Shown here: piece after piece, positions 14,152-26,061 of the stretch
How the letters are laid out: each line of letters starts with the position of its first letter
Position numbering within the stretch: the first letter of the stretch is position 1
Assembly (NCBI RefSeq): GCF_050948175.1
Contig: NC_135194.1
Coordinates: 13,012,033-13,076,032 of the forward strand
DNA length: 64,000 nucleotides
Reading direction: 5' to 3'
DNA from: Xylocopa sonorina
Lineage: Eukaryota; Arthropoda; Insecta; Hymenoptera; Apidae
The notes under the pieces: generated by a model
Told to the model about the DNA's origin: nothing
Database searches by the model: none
The model's input: only the letters and a program-made list of their open reading frames with translations
Position numbers and translations under genes: made by a program

Positions 14152-17100
14152 CGGCCTCGGAAACGCGTTCGTTTACGACATTAGGTGTACCTACGTGCAC
14201 ATCCACGTTGGTACCGCACCAGACGAGTGCGCAGCGGGGTATAGCACGCGGATACGCGGAACGTAACCGAAACTTTTTTCACCTCGAACCCTGGTTTTCC
14301 TCCAACGGTCACGCTGCAGGTATTCCTCGTAGAGCAAGTGTTCTCGCGCGGTTACCATCGTTCCTCCCGTAGCCAACCAACCCCCTCGCGACCAGGGTTA
14401 AAAGTAAGGGGCGAGAAAAAAGGAAGAGCATCGAGGAAGACGCCTAGGCAAATAAATATAACCAGGCCGTATTCTTTGCCAAGGCATTGTGGTCCGGGCG
14501 ACCCAGTGAAATACGGCACTTTTATTATCCCGTGAGTTTTAGCGTGGCGCAACGCGCGGCCGGAATAAACTCTCGAGACACGGGGTAAACTCTTCTGAGG
14601 GGAGGGCTGGTAGAAAGGGGTGAAAACCTATGCGCCCGTGCTAAACCAGACCCGAGGATCTTCGGATCTCGTACCTCCTATTTATCATACAAAGTTTTCT
14701 TCATTTTTTACCCACGGATACCCCAACGGGCTCCGATCCAGGGAGAAACGACGCGATGGATTTGAAAATACGCGTGGAGGTACCGATCCCCACGGCACGG
14801 ACACGACCAGACAGCGTCAGTGCGAATATTCGCCGCAGTGGAGAGGGAATTCCTTCTTTTCTTTTATCTTTCTTCTGCTTTTCTCTCTTTCTCTCTCTCT
14901 TTGCTCGATCGCGCAAAAGCGTAACGTCGTTGTCGCGCGGAACTTTCAACGGCTACGGCGATCCGGCGCACCGCAGTTCCACTTGGGGACTCGGTATCAA
15001 TTGAAATATACATTCGTCGCGAGTAAATACCGTTTGAAAATATTATTTCGTTTAATGATCGCGTTAGCTACGGGTAGATACCGTTTACTGTTTACGCTTC
15101 GGATCCAGCGTAAATAAAATATTTACCCTGCGAAAGAAGCGGGTAGACCGCCTAGGACCGAGCTAACTCCGCCATTCGTAATCTTTTATTTCCCGTTTCT
15201 TATTTACCCGACTCCCCGTGTGCACCTCGCCTATTTGCTCGAACACACCTCTCCGTTCCTCCTCATTTGCTCGCGCTTTGCTCGCCTCGAAATGGCGGCT
15301 ATACGTATTCATAAGTTCCCATTAAAATTTGTTCTCGGATCGCTGTTTACAATGCATCAAGCTGCATTTTATTGCCGATATCGCGCAGCCGTTTCGAGAA
15401 ATGGAAACGTTTATCTCCGCGAGGATGGGATGCCTGTTTTCCTCAGCCTCGAAAGCGTACGCGTTCTCCCAGGATGGAAGAGGGACACGCTGGACGAGGG
15501 GCAAACACGATTCGCGGCGGTGAGAAAGACGTCGACGAGAGGGGAGGAAGAAGGGTGAACGAGGGGGAAGAGGGCGCGGCAAAAAGGTGGAAACTCGGCT
15601 GGACTCTCGTTAATAACTGGACTCGACTTGATTATGGTCGCCACGGGCGCATTGGCCGCTTTAGCCTTGGCGGTCGCATCGAACGAGGTGGCCGCTAATG
15701 GGCCGGATATGGATGAAAAATTATCTCGGCTTAATGCTCGAGCCCGTTTTTCGTTATTACCTGCGGTTTTAAGGTCCCGTTGGGAGCGCCGCGACGCTGG
15801 CCAACGGGCAACAACAGCTCAACGGAGACCGGGGAGAGAAAGGGTGGCTGCGTAAAATAAACGGAACGTAACAGACACAATAATTCATTTTTATGCGAGC
15901 AAAGAGTCTTTTGATATGCAACGAACACAAAATATAGAAGAAATCGCAGGTAAGAGCAGTTTCGAAAGACGAGAAATACTTGAGACGATCTAACAATTGC
16001 TGTTTCCAAACAACCCTTTGGAAAGATGATTAATCAATTCGATTAATCAAAAACGAGGTCTGCAACGATAGTCTCGCGTTACTCTACTTTCGTTTCATCT
16101 AGCTCTCGTTCCACGCTTCTCTCGATCACTCGTTTCATCCATGCCTCGCCTTCATCCTTCGTTCTCGATCATTTAATTTTCTGATATAGCAAAGAGGGAC
16201 GGCTAGAGAGAGGCGGTACGCGCGACCTTTGCTCGCGCGTTGTTCGCGGCCCCGGTCGCGTTGCAATTTATCCGGCGATTAAACGTTTGATCGTCGGGCC
16301 AACCGGTACACGCAATTCCATTAGAACAGGCTGCACGGTTGATTTCTAACGCGCGTGTCCCCGGAATAAACTGATTCATACGATTTACCCGGTCCACGCG
16401 TTATTCCATTACACCGGAACCCCCCAACTATTTATGGAGAGGATCAGAGTGGATCGAGCGGCAAGATCTATGTACACATCGGGTGTCCGTTAAGTTCTGT
16501 TAATAATACAGTAGGTCGGTAAACCGGGATCTGGTATCGAGGGGGACAAAATAATCCATCGTCGCTTAAATATTTCATGACGCAATCAACAAACTCTAAT
16601 TGGTAGGTGGGCACGCTCCTTGCGAACGTTATGGGGATGCCGCGTCTCCAGGTACCAATTAAAGGGTGGCTAACTTTCTTGGCGCATCTATAAATACGCA
16701 GGCATCGAAAATTAATGTCTGACTATTCGATTCTTAACTATGAGCTCTGTGTCAATCGATAAACTACAAAAAATTCGAGTGCCATTTGAAGACGACTTAC
16801 TCTCTTCAACTCGTATCGCACCTTGCACCCTTTAAGCGTCGCAAGGGTGCTTCTTCAGCACGAAGAGAACAGACTAATCGATCGCGAACGAAACAAGCCG
16901 ACTCGACGAAGACACAAGCGCCGCTCGTTCTTACGCTCGAGGGCTTATCGCGGAAAATGCAGGTGAATAAATCGGCGCGGTATCGGACGGTCTGTCGATG
17001 CTCGTGGCCGAGTTTATCGGACGCTGACGGAGACGCGTTCGCGCGATAACGACGCAACAGATTCCCATCGGTGACGGGAAGCGCGCGTAATCACAGGCTG

Positions 17101-18739
17101 GGGCCCAGCGAGCGCGGTAGCCTCTCGCAGCTGATCGAGCCGCAACTACGATGTTCCGGAGATTACGGAATACTCAATTAAGGGATTCGGTATCATAGAA
17201 TTCGAGAGCTTCGGATTAAGGACGCTTATCGCGAGAGTAACTTTGGATTATACGCGGGGACGAGGCGACGCGCGTGCTGCGTGCACGGATCCTATCAGCC
17301 GCGACCGCCGCGGACCTCGCGAGTAATGCTGCGAGTTACAACGCCCTCCTTACCTCCGCTGCAACGACGATCACACCGTTCTCGAACGATCCTCGGATAC
17401 AGATTACTAGGATAAATAGCCTGGAACCTGTTCTATCGTTGCACGAGAATTTGTAGAGCGTTTGTAAAAATAATTTCAGACTGTCAGAGATTGACTGATA
17501 CACTTCGATTTGCTTGGAAGCTGACGAATGATGGGGTAAAATCTTTGTCGTTCTAGTGTATCGTTTCGTTGACGACATAAAATGTCGGAACGAGAATATT
17601 TTCGTATGTATAGATGAAAATTTTAGCGATGCATGACAGACGTGAAGCGATTAAACAGACAGCTGATTAATTGAAGTCTAGAGATTCGACGGACCGCGAG
17701 AGAGACGGTACAATTCGATTAGAGGGACAATTATTCCGTCGAATCGCATAAAAACGGAGAACGCTAATCCAGTGGCGTATGATTTGCGTCCTGTTGCTGG
17801 CGTTGGCGTAATTAGTAATATCTGATTAACTAAACCGGAGCGGAATCGGATTAAATGAAATCGGAACGCAAATCGCGGTGGCTCGTAAATCAGCTTATCC
17901 AGCTGCGACTTGTCCTTTATTCATTGTGTTTGCGCTTGTTTCCCGTTACACTCTACATTTACTGTCCATTGCCCCGATACCGATAAATATCGTCGTTATT
18001 GCCGTCATTAAACCGCCCTGCGCCATCCTACTATTCACGATGAATTTTAAATCCGCGCGAATCGACGGTTCCACCCCCCCATTCTCTTACGTGGCCGCGA
18101 GAAACGATTTCATAACGTTATCATATCGATTTCGCCCGCACTGCATTAATAATTCCCCGTTTAATCCGCATCTCAGATTTTTATAACATTTTAATGCCTC
18201 GACGTGGACGCGTTTCGATCCCCTAAAAGTTCGTCCGGGTCGAAGATGACGATGCGCGTCAAAACGTCCATCGAAGAACGATATCGAGAGCGAGGTAAAT
18301 AAACGGCGCGAATGAAACTTTGATCGAACGATAACGTAGACTTCGAACAGATCGGAGTACAGCCTGTATTTGCGTTTCACTTGTTCCTCATCTCCGAGCA
18401 TTCCCGAACGAGCGTTGCTAAATAAATACGAGCTTACAACACGCAGATGGCACCTTTCGACCAACAACACGATACCACGATACGTACGCGGGTATCGAAA
18501 ACAAACTCGACGTACGCACGCCTAACGCAGTTATCGCCTGCCTCGAGTGAATCACCATCGCCTTTATTTATGTCATTGAACACGACAGATCAGTGTCTCG
18601 ACGACTCTACGACGTTCCAGTCGACTCCATGCATCGCGAATACGCGATACGATCGAATAGAAATTCTAATGAAACCGAGTCGTCATCCTCGATAAATTAC
18701 AATCGAACGAGAGCGTAATGGAGGGTAATCGTGACTCAC

Positions 18740-18825
18740 CGATCATCGTAGACGAAACCCGCTTGCAGGGTGTTGCAGTAGAGGGCCGTGGCGACGAGGG
18801 CGCAGGCTACGGCTAGGATATCCAT
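18740..18825 (-). CDS. TMTC: TMTC-family O-mannosyltransferase, first coding exon (partial gene)
   Basis: Reading the minus strand from the ATG at 18825 gives 28 codons plus two bases. The peptide has a hydrophobic first membrane segment (residues about 3-17) followed by LYCNTLQAGFVYDD, and the split codon most simply continues as Arg. The N-terminus of insect and vertebrate TMTC1/TMTC2-type proteins has this layout: one transmembrane helix, an NTL-x-A-x-F-x-YDD-R-(R)-A-I stretch, then a luminal loop. TMTC proteins are multi-pass ER proteins with C-terminal TPR repeats that put O-mannose on cadherin domains. The Asp-Asp pair is the acidic motif expected in the first luminal loop of this GT-C class enzyme. 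The exon ends CG|GTGAGT, a strong donor (GT at 18739-18738), and the frame would stop at once if read through. The upstream frame stays open for over 30 codons without a Met, so this ATG is the likely start. Family assignment is from memory of the motif; TMTC1- versus TMTC2-type is unresolved. Confidence 0.72.
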
Positions 18826-18826
18826 G

Positions 18827-18832
18827 TCACAT
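18827..18832 (-). promoter_or_regulatory. AUG-UGA start-stop uORF directly before the TMTC start codon
   Basis: On the minus strand the leader reads ATG TGA C ATG. A complete start codon followed at once by a stop codon ends one base before the TMTC initiator. If the transcription start lies upstream, ribosomes would meet a minimal one-codon uORF first. Such elements are known in eukaryotes to lower or regulate initiation at the main AUG. The sequence is certain. Its effect, and that this stretch is mature leader rather than intron, are inferences. Confidence 0.55.
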
Positions 18833-18914
18833 CGTGGCGAGGACGTTGGCGGCGGCAGCGATGTCGAGGGTGGCGGCGGCGGTGGCTGCCTCTTAACTTG
18901 TTGCACGTCCGCGG

Positions 18915-18962
18915 GCCTTCCTCCTCCACCACCTCCACAGCCCCTCCTCCTCCGCCTCCTGG
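18915..18962 (-). other. G-rich triplet tract in the presumed leader (two-tier G-quadruplex potential)
   Basis: The TMTC-sense strand reads as repeated GGA, GGC, GGT units with one GGGG run. It contains more than ten GG or longer runs separated by one to four bases. This satisfies a two-tetrad G-quadruplex pattern in DNA or, if transcribed, in the leader RNA. The same tract gives spurious Glu/Gly/Trp-rich open frames, which I do not regard as coding. Confidence 0.4.
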
Positions 18963-19310
18963 GTCCAGCGGCTCGCCGTACGGCGGTCGAGACGTCCGCC
19001 GGACGGTCCAGCGACCGCCGCTCTGACGCCTGTCCGGATGTATCTCGCCCGGGACGAATGTCGGTGACACGTCGCGTGAAGCGAGCCAGTAATCAACCCC
19101 CGGCTTCCTCGAGCCGTGACGCGGGACGTCGTACGGACTGGTCGTCGCGAACCGTCGTCGTCGTCGTCTCGCTGGTACCAAGCTGGCCGACGCGATGCGA
19201 GAAACAGCCGATTCACCGATGGATCCTCTGTGGAGTAACTGCGCGGTGCCTGGACATTCGCGGTCGATCAACGCGTCGGATCTTTCGAGAACACGAACAT
19301 AAACACGACG

Positions 19311-19428
19311 ATGGGATCCAGGTATGGAGATTCTTCTTGGCTACCACCAGCAGAGATGTTCCTCTTCTCCAGCAGCTTCGATTCTTGGCGATACTCTTCG
19401 CTGTTCTCCAGCAATTCTCACTACGAAG
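19311..19428 (+). CDS. Candidate first coding exon of a divergent plus-strand gene
   Basis: The frame starts at ATG 19311, the first Met after an in-frame TAA at 19236-19238. It runs 39 codons plus one base to AAG|GTAAGT, a perfect donor consensus (GT at 19429-19430). The peptide is rich in Ser, Tyr, Phe and Trp (for example FSSSFDSWRYSSLFSSN) with no signal peptide or known domain. It lies 485 bases from the TMTC start and points away from it, as a bidirectional-promoter partner would. I do not recognise the protein and found no second exon. A GTAAGT of this quality is expected about once by chance in a window this size, so this could be fortuitous or a non-coding divergent transcript. Confidence 0.3.
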
Positions 19429-19961
19429 GTAAGTGGTCCATCCGTGACACTTGTCCCGACGGTACCGCTAGTTAAAACGGTTACGACGTTCTCCGTTCAG
19501 TCACTGGTGCGTTTCCTCGCGAACCTCGCGGTACCACGCGCGATCACTTCCGCGGACAGTGCGTCGAGCCACTTACCCGCACGAAGCTCGACCTCGAACT
19601 GAACCGGGATACGCGCGTTCGTGCCGTCTCGGTGATTCTCGACGAACCTTATCGCCGAGCGAGGTGCGCGACACAATGTAAACAACGGAGTGGAGCTCGC
19701 CGGAGGCGGCGTCGATGTTGGTCACCAGCGGCGATGCTCTTCCGGGCCAAGGTTCGCCCGAGATGCGAACGGAAATATCGGCGATGGAACGGCGTAGGAC
19801 GTTGCGTGGGAGAAACAGTGGACACGGTTTGTACCCGCGACGCGGCGCATGTTCCGAATGCGGAACGCCAACTGTCGCGCGCCCCCCGAGGACGAGCGCT
19901 TTATACGAGCGGGAGACGGGCATCGATCGGACGGGCGCTTGCGCTTGCTCGCTCCTCTGCT

Positions 19962-20005
19962 CTTCCTCCTCCTCCTCCGCCTCCTCCTCATCCTCCTCAT
20001 CCTCC
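19962..20005 (+). repeat. CCT/CTC trinucleotide tract
   Basis: A run of CCT units with occasional CGC and CAT interruptions. Read on the TMTC-sense strand it is (AGG)n and produces a chance Glu/Arg-rich open frame. It lies in the upstream flank of TMTC. Confidence 0.85.
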
Positions 20006-20046
20006 GATATGCTTCCTGGTCCTCCTTCGCTTCCCTCCTCCGTTCG

Positions 20047-20062
20047 CTCTCTCTCTCTCTCT
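20047..20062 (+). repeat. (CT)8 microsatellite
   Basis: Sixteen bases of CT beside the CCT tract, about 1.2 kb upstream of the TMTC start codon. A candidate GAGA-type element on the minus strand. Confidence 0.85.
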
Positions 20063-23000
20063 GTTCCCGTTCTCCTCCTCTCTTCCACCCGCTACGCTTT
20101 TGGTACCACCTCGCCAGTGTCCCTCTACGACCGGCCGCGACCACGACCGCGACCAACGGACTGGATTAACCGCAACCCCGGCGACGCAGCTGACCGATGG
20201 TTGTCCTTTTTGGAGAACGACGCGCGACGACGTCCACACGGGCGGTACGCGTGCACGCCGTTGATTCCATCGCGAGGACCTGCTTGCAGAGCGTCTTTTC
20301 ACAGTCGCGATGGAAGCCTGCGAGAGGATAAAGAGCGGTTTCAGTTGAACGAACGTACCTCTGCGGGATTAATTGCATTCGGTGACCGTTCGATGGAATG
20401 GGCAGCGTTGTTCGAAAAATAACACGCAACGCGGAGAGAATTATTGTTTGTAGAATATTCGTCAATGGTACCGGCGTTATTTCAGCCCGCGATAATGACA
20501 GGGGTTAAACGCGAATCATTAATAACGGCCCGCCACGGTGCATGTCATTTTACAAATTTAGGAATTATTTTACAATTCCGCGGGTGTAGAAGGTATTATT
20601 ATTATGTGGCTATAATTGTCATTAATATTTGATTATTATCGTCGGCTCGTTTCTAGCCGGAGAGCCTGTTGCGCGTAACTGCCGAACGCGTTACTTTGAA
20701 ACGAGCACGTCCATTTAAATTTTCGAATTGTCTTTGATCCCCGCGAACCGTCCGCGCTGGTTGGTACCGGTAATTTCGAGTGGTGGCCGTTAAAGTTCAT
20801 GGAACCGAATCGATCACCGCGGAATTATGCAATTGGTCCGCGTTCAATCGGGAATCGCGAACGATATCGGAAGCGAGGGGCGAAAGAACAGCGGACGCGG
20901 GATAAAAGATAGCGGCGAACGTCTGCGTCCGAGCTGGTGCTCGTCCGCGTTTCCATCCGAATAATACGCGTATATAACGCGAATCGATGGTAATGGTCGA
21001 GACGATTCTAATCGCGCGACACGGCGCGAGAGATGGATGGTCGGAGCGAGAAAAAGGCGGGCGGACAACAGGTGTTAAGGAGATTCAAAGATTTCTTTCG
21101 TCCGACGAGTCACGCCGGGGGTGCGCCTCGTATCGCGATATTAAATAGGGTTGCCCGGCTCCTACGTAATGCTCTGTCCGTCAGTGTTGCCGTTTCGGTC
21201 CCGTGCTCCCTCAAATTACCACGATTAATCACTATAGCGTGGGATAATTAATTGCGCGCAAGGGGCTGCGTGAAGCGTACATTCATCACGAGTATTGTTT
21301 TAACCGTGCCAGTTACGCCCAGGTGATAGTATACTTAGTCGCGCGAGGGCGCGTGCACGACTGCGCGCACAACCGCCGCCGTTCAAGGAAAGACATTCCC
21401 GCGGAGTTTCCAATTAACCAAATGAATGGTCTAAATATCGCCCTCCGCGTCGGATAATGTGTTATTCAATTTCGACGCAAATTGTCCGTATCCTTTCCCG
21501 CGTAACCTCCTCTGGATTCCCGGAGCTTCGCGCGGCTTTTGTTCCGGGGACGTATAATGCGGCCGTTGTAAAACAACGAATGCGTATACACACGACCATG
21601 GGGATATATACAAAAACACTGTAATTGCGTTCGTTTCATTATTCCCCCGCCGCCCGTTGCCCCCCTCGCGCTCGCCAAATTTATATCGTATCCCCGCGAC
21701 AATTGCCCCGCGTCTCATTTCCGCGCGATTAAACTTCTGCAGGCTCAATTTTATCCCATCGCCCGTGGAAAATAATTATGACCGACAACTTGTTCCGCGT
21801 TCGACGCGAAATCGCGGGCGAAAATGCGAGATCGTCGGACGGCGGGCGGAGGGTGAAACGAATTAAGGATAAACCGTAGCGCGTCGAATCGATCGGTGGT
21901 TAAATATTAAACAGGTGTCGGCACCGAAACGAGCTGCGAAGAACGAAAAAAAAGGACGAGATCGCGAGAGGGAACCCCCTAATCAGCCCGCCTGCCACTT
22001 AGCCCCGTGTCACATAAACCACGACACGTGGACCCATGGCGGTGGGTAACGAGGGTGCCGATCGAAAGTCAGCGGAGGGCACGGGTAAACAATTCTGCGC
22101 ACGGAACGAGCACCCGACCGATTATATACGAGGGGGAAAGGGTCGTGCCCATGGGGCGACGTATATTACGCCGCACGTACACACCGTCCCGTACGAACAT
22201 TGCCTCCCTACCGATGACCTTTGTCCACCTTCTTCTGTTCCCCCGTACCCGTGACCAAAGGTGGAGAATGCTCGCGACACGCAGGTCGAGTCACGAGCGA
22301 ACGGTTTCACGAACGATGGATCCGCCAAACGGAAACGTATACGTCGAACGTGTTCTTAATGCGAATTTGAATGTACGGGACGTCGTTTCGGATAGGACGT
22401 TCGCCTTGTTGGTTAACCTAGGGTGAACGTTACGTGAAGCGTTTCATGGATGGTGATGTCGAACGTAACGTCACGAAACAATGACAGATCTTTACACTTT
22501 AGTCCAGAAGCATTCGAGGAACGTTTGAGAACAACCCAGAGAAGTATACTAGCGGGACTAATTCATCCCCATCGTAGACAGTATCGAGAGTAGTGTCCCA
22601 ACCGATCGCGAGACCCTCGGAGAAGCAACGTGACCCTCGCTTCTACCCTCTGTAAGCCGTGCGGGCATCGACGCGGGCAGCGCGTGCTCAATCGCGACAA
22701 CGATCACGTAATCAATTAGATAAAGACCGCGCGTGGTTGCCTGGGGGAGAAAAATGTTTCTTGGGTTCGAAAAAAAATATTACTTTCCGGTGGCCGTAAT
22801 GCAAGCGGGGGCGAGCGTGTACATCGCGGCGGGACACGCCACGACTGTGGAACGGCCGATGTGCGCTGGCTGGCTACCCTGTTATTTGTCCCACGCGCTG
22901 CCAGATTAAGATAATGGGCTAATGCGGACCCTCCGCGACCCGACGGTGGCGGCTGGGTATCAGCGTGTCCGCGCGGGGGTGGGCAACGGGCGCAGATACG

Positions 23001-25485
23001 ATGGCCACCGACCACGCGATCCACACGGACGAGCCCGGTTACACGCGTCTCGTTGCGAATTATCGTGCGAACTAATCGCGAGGCATGCGCCCTCCGCGGC
23101 CACGAATCGACAGAAACGGACACGACACCACGATTGTTACGCGGTAGGGATCGCTGTTACGACTTAAGCTTGCGGGGGTGAGCGTGCACCCTCGGCTGTC
23201 TCTATAGAGCCTCGAGTTTCCCTTCCTTCTCGGTTCTTCGTGGGTGGCGCTGTTTTCGAACGAAAGTGCGCCACGTGAAATTTTGTAATGAAAAAGGGAA
23301 TCGTGTCAAAGATTAGCTGGATGGAGTTGGAACTACGAAAATAGTCTCTCGAGGGGTGGAAATCCTTTAAACTATATAAAGATGATTCTAACATGATTTT
23401 CCATCACATTTATCGTTTAATTATTTTGAGGATCTCTATGAATATCAGGAATATTAGAATTTCAACACTTTGATCTGCTCTAAAAATGACTCCTCCTACT
23501 TTTACCGCTGGAGGAAATTCTATCACTTCCACGTTAGCATCGAGGTGAGGAGTTCTTTGACAGTTTAATTGGTAAGGTAAACGATCGGATGGAAATACAG
23601 TTCTTTCCGATGGTACGATGCTCAACATGGATTCCGATGAAATTGAAAAGTTGAAAGCGGGCACGCGGGATTTGTTGCCCGCGAGGGCTCGAATTCAACG
23701 GCTGGAACTGGTCCTCGAAAGTTTCACGCCTCTAACGCCGGCTTAAACACTGTTAGAGAGGCGCAAAAAGCTCTTTACAGGGGAGCTCTTGCTGGATTTA
23801 GATTAAAAGACTTAACGAAGGAAAAAAACAAAGGACATTTCTCCCACGAGTTATTAAAATAACAGAGCCGCTTTAAAATGGCCGCCACGGTCGCTCCCTC
23901 TAAACCTCAGAGCGGGATCGACGTTTCCGGTCTCGTACTCTAACCGCGAGACAACTATAATAGATTCGACCGTACGCCGACAGACCAGCGTGAAAAAGAA
24001 ACACGCGTTTCCACTTAAAAAGAACGAGGGTCGCCCACGACCCACCACCGGAACCGCTCGCGTAGGCAAGCCATCCTTCTGATACGTATCGCGATCCCCT
24101 TCGGATCCCCCTCGCAGCTTTCGCACCGCGCAACTTCCTCCGCCGCACTCGCGACAATATCGATGTAAATCAAGCGAATTCACGTGCTCTATCGCGAGCA
24201 GGGGCGGTAACGCGTCGAGGGGTTGGTGGGACCATCGGCAACGCGGCGGTTTCTCAATTATTTCCACCCACGGTGGAAATTGAACGTCATTTGATTTCGT
24301 TGAAAGGAAATTAATTCTGATGCGAACGGGACGGGTCGTACGCGTTTGAACGTAATCTGGGTTACGTTCGGTGGAGAACGGTGTGCAGCGGGGGGTGGGC
24401 AGGTAGGAGGAAGGGAAGCTGGAGGAATAATCGGGGAAAAGTGGAGAAAGATGAAAATGTGTGGTTCGACGGATTCGATGGTTTCGACGTCGATAACCGC
24501 GCGACTATATGGCAGTAATCCTACCTGTTACTCCGTTCGGTCGCCTTTCAAATGACGAATTATTACCGCGCGATTCCACGGCGGAACGACGTCGAAAGAG
24601 CAAATTGGCGCATCGACTGGCATCGCGATGACTCGTCGCGGCGCCCTTCGACACCCTTCGCAACGGAAATTGAATGGCGGCTAATGAAAATAACTTTTAA
24701 TAAACGTGGAGTTAACAGGGAAAGTGCGCTCGGCGAGGGGGAACGCCGACCACGGGCCAAATTATATTCCACGAATAGGAACGATTTTAAATAATCAACG
24801 AAATGGCCGTCCCGGGAAGAATGTACGACACGCAGACGCAGTTACGCGGTGCTGGTGCGATACCTGAAACGTCCGGAATAAAAGGATCGAACGCAAACAG
24901 GAGAACACGGGACGTGAATTCGAAATCCCGCGCGTCTACAAACGAGCAGCGCGATCCGCGAGCGGGCGGCTGAAGCACCGCGAGATGTCTGAATAAAATT
25001 CTATAAAAGTTGACAGTGTCCATTCGTAGATATTATTTCGAGCATGTCCATCGAAATACTCATCTTCCATCCGTATCCGCGCGCCCCTGAAAAAGCTTCC
25101 CCCTCGTTGACGCTATTACATAGGTGTCCGCGGACAGCGATTTAATGGGTGAATTGGCATCGCGAACGAAGGCAAAAAAAAAAAGAGCGGAAAAATTGCT
25201 CCGTAACCGGGTATCAACGGCGGTGATTATCGATCGACACGCGCATTTTCGACGCTAGCGCTGGGACAGGCGAATAGAGGGACGGCCTCGTGGCTCGTTC
25301 TCGATTCGCTATCGAAACTGCCGCGTTACCGCGTTCCCGTGATTTTTCCGATATCCGTGCCGCGGGCTGTGCGAGCGCGGAAAATTCAACGCCATTATCC
25401 GAGCACGCTGTTGCCGGAACGAGCGCGGTACCGACTCGCGCCGCCGGTACGTCCGCTCGTTCCAAACCCCCTCTGTCGCTATGTG

Positions 25486-25505
25486 TGTGTACACGCGTGT
25501 ACACA
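25486..25505. repeat. 20-base perfect palindrome TGTGTACACGCGTGTACACA
   Basis: Each half is the exact reverse complement of the other, and all 20 bases alternate purine and pyrimidine. It is a strong candidate for a cruciform or Z-DNA segment. Similar but unequal GTAC/ACGCGT tracts recur elsewhere in the window. Confidence 0.9.
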
Positions 25506-26046
25506 GGCACGCGTACGGCTGGACGCCGCTGTAACTACACGGCGAATGTTGTTAACAACTGGTATCAAGAGCAGGTCCAACACGAGCGCCGCGAAATCTA
25601 CGAGGCCTTGTCGCTGACGCGACAGCACGCCCGCGATTTTCTGCCACCCCTACCCGGTGCACGCGCACCGCAAGTGGTTCCGCTTGGCGGAACTCGGCCG
25701 ACGAGTGGAGACGATCCGGCGGATACGAAGAGGCCACCGCCACGTATCAGCCAGCCGCGTCGGAATCGACAACGAAACTCGATTTATCGTCTCGCAGCCA
25801 GGTACTCGACAGGTGTTTCAAAAATACGTGCCGCGGCGTCGCGCGCCCGTTCGTGGATTTGTACGACGCCGGCTTTCGACATTCTCTAAATCGCATCAAG
25901 CGTCCCGATGGCTCGACACCGCGCGTCGGAATCGCGTTATGGCCCGTCGGTATTTACTTTTCCCTGTCTCGCGCGACTCGTCGCCGGTGGAAATAAGAGG
26001 GACGCGTCGCGCGACGAAATATCGATGGACCGCGTGTGGCGTTCGA

Positions 26047-26061
26047 TTTTTTTTTTTTTTT
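26047..26061 (+). repeat. Poly-T run (T15)
   Basis: Fifteen consecutive T in otherwise mixed sequence. No adjacent target-site duplication or retroelement tail is recognisable. Confidence 0.9.

Larger units (their letters stand above)
1..18739 (-). other. Presumed TMTC intron 1 (5' portion, runs off the left edge)
   Basis: Everything left of the donor at 18739 should be intron 1 of the minus-strand gene. I looked for the next TMTC segment (FWG and SH-x-SYRPL motifs on the minus strand) and did not find it, so the intron probably exceeds 18 kb. The block holds simple repeats, short palindromes and many chance open frames. A+T-richer stretches lie near 8820-9070, 10000-10260, 11900-12400 and 17450-17900. 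No nested gene is convincing. Confidence 0.5.
18826..19310 (-). promoter_or_regulatory. Probable TMTC 5' leader and core-promoter region, possibly bidirectional
   Basis: This 485-base stretch separates the TMTC ATG (minus) from the ATG of a candidate plus-strand exon at 19311. It is very CpG-rich. On the TMTC-sense strand it carries CCG/CCA repeats (about 18843-18888) and a run of GGA/GGT/GGC triplets (about 18915-18962), then CGA/GAC-type triplets near 19145-19170. These fit a structured 5' leader. I see no TATA box or unambiguous initiator, so no start site is assigned. A leader intron cannot be excluded. Confidence 0.45.
19429..20410. promoter_or_regulatory. CpG-dense upstream flank of TMTC with CCT and CT repeats
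   Basis: The block remains CpG-rich. It contains a CCT/CTC trinucleotide tract at 19962-20005 and a (CT)8 run at 20047-20062. The long open frames here on both strands (including a Glu-rich minus-strand frame at 19573-20088) follow the repeats and have no recognisable domain or supported start, so they are not annotated as genes. The position next to the TMTC first exon makes it a likely promoter or enhancer flank. Confidence 0.35.

Noticed and set aside
15628..15855. Plus-strand 75-codon frame with a signal-peptide-like Ala/Val/Leu start
   Set aside because: The rest is Arg-rich low-complexity sequence, there is no splice site or domain, and it sits inside a presumed intron.
18813..19271. 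152-codon minus-strand frame overlapping the TMTC start out of frame
   Set aside because: It opens with TTG, is dominated by Arg/Gly from GC-rich repeats, and is not a credible protein.
19573..20088. 171-codon minus-strand frame with a Glu-rich run upstream of TMTC
   Set aside because: The Glu/Arg run is the complement of the CCT repeat, and the frame shows no domain or splice support.
23854..24506. About 217-codon minus-strand open frame
   Set aside because: No ATG near its 5' end and no domain; the length is within what low stop density can give by chance.
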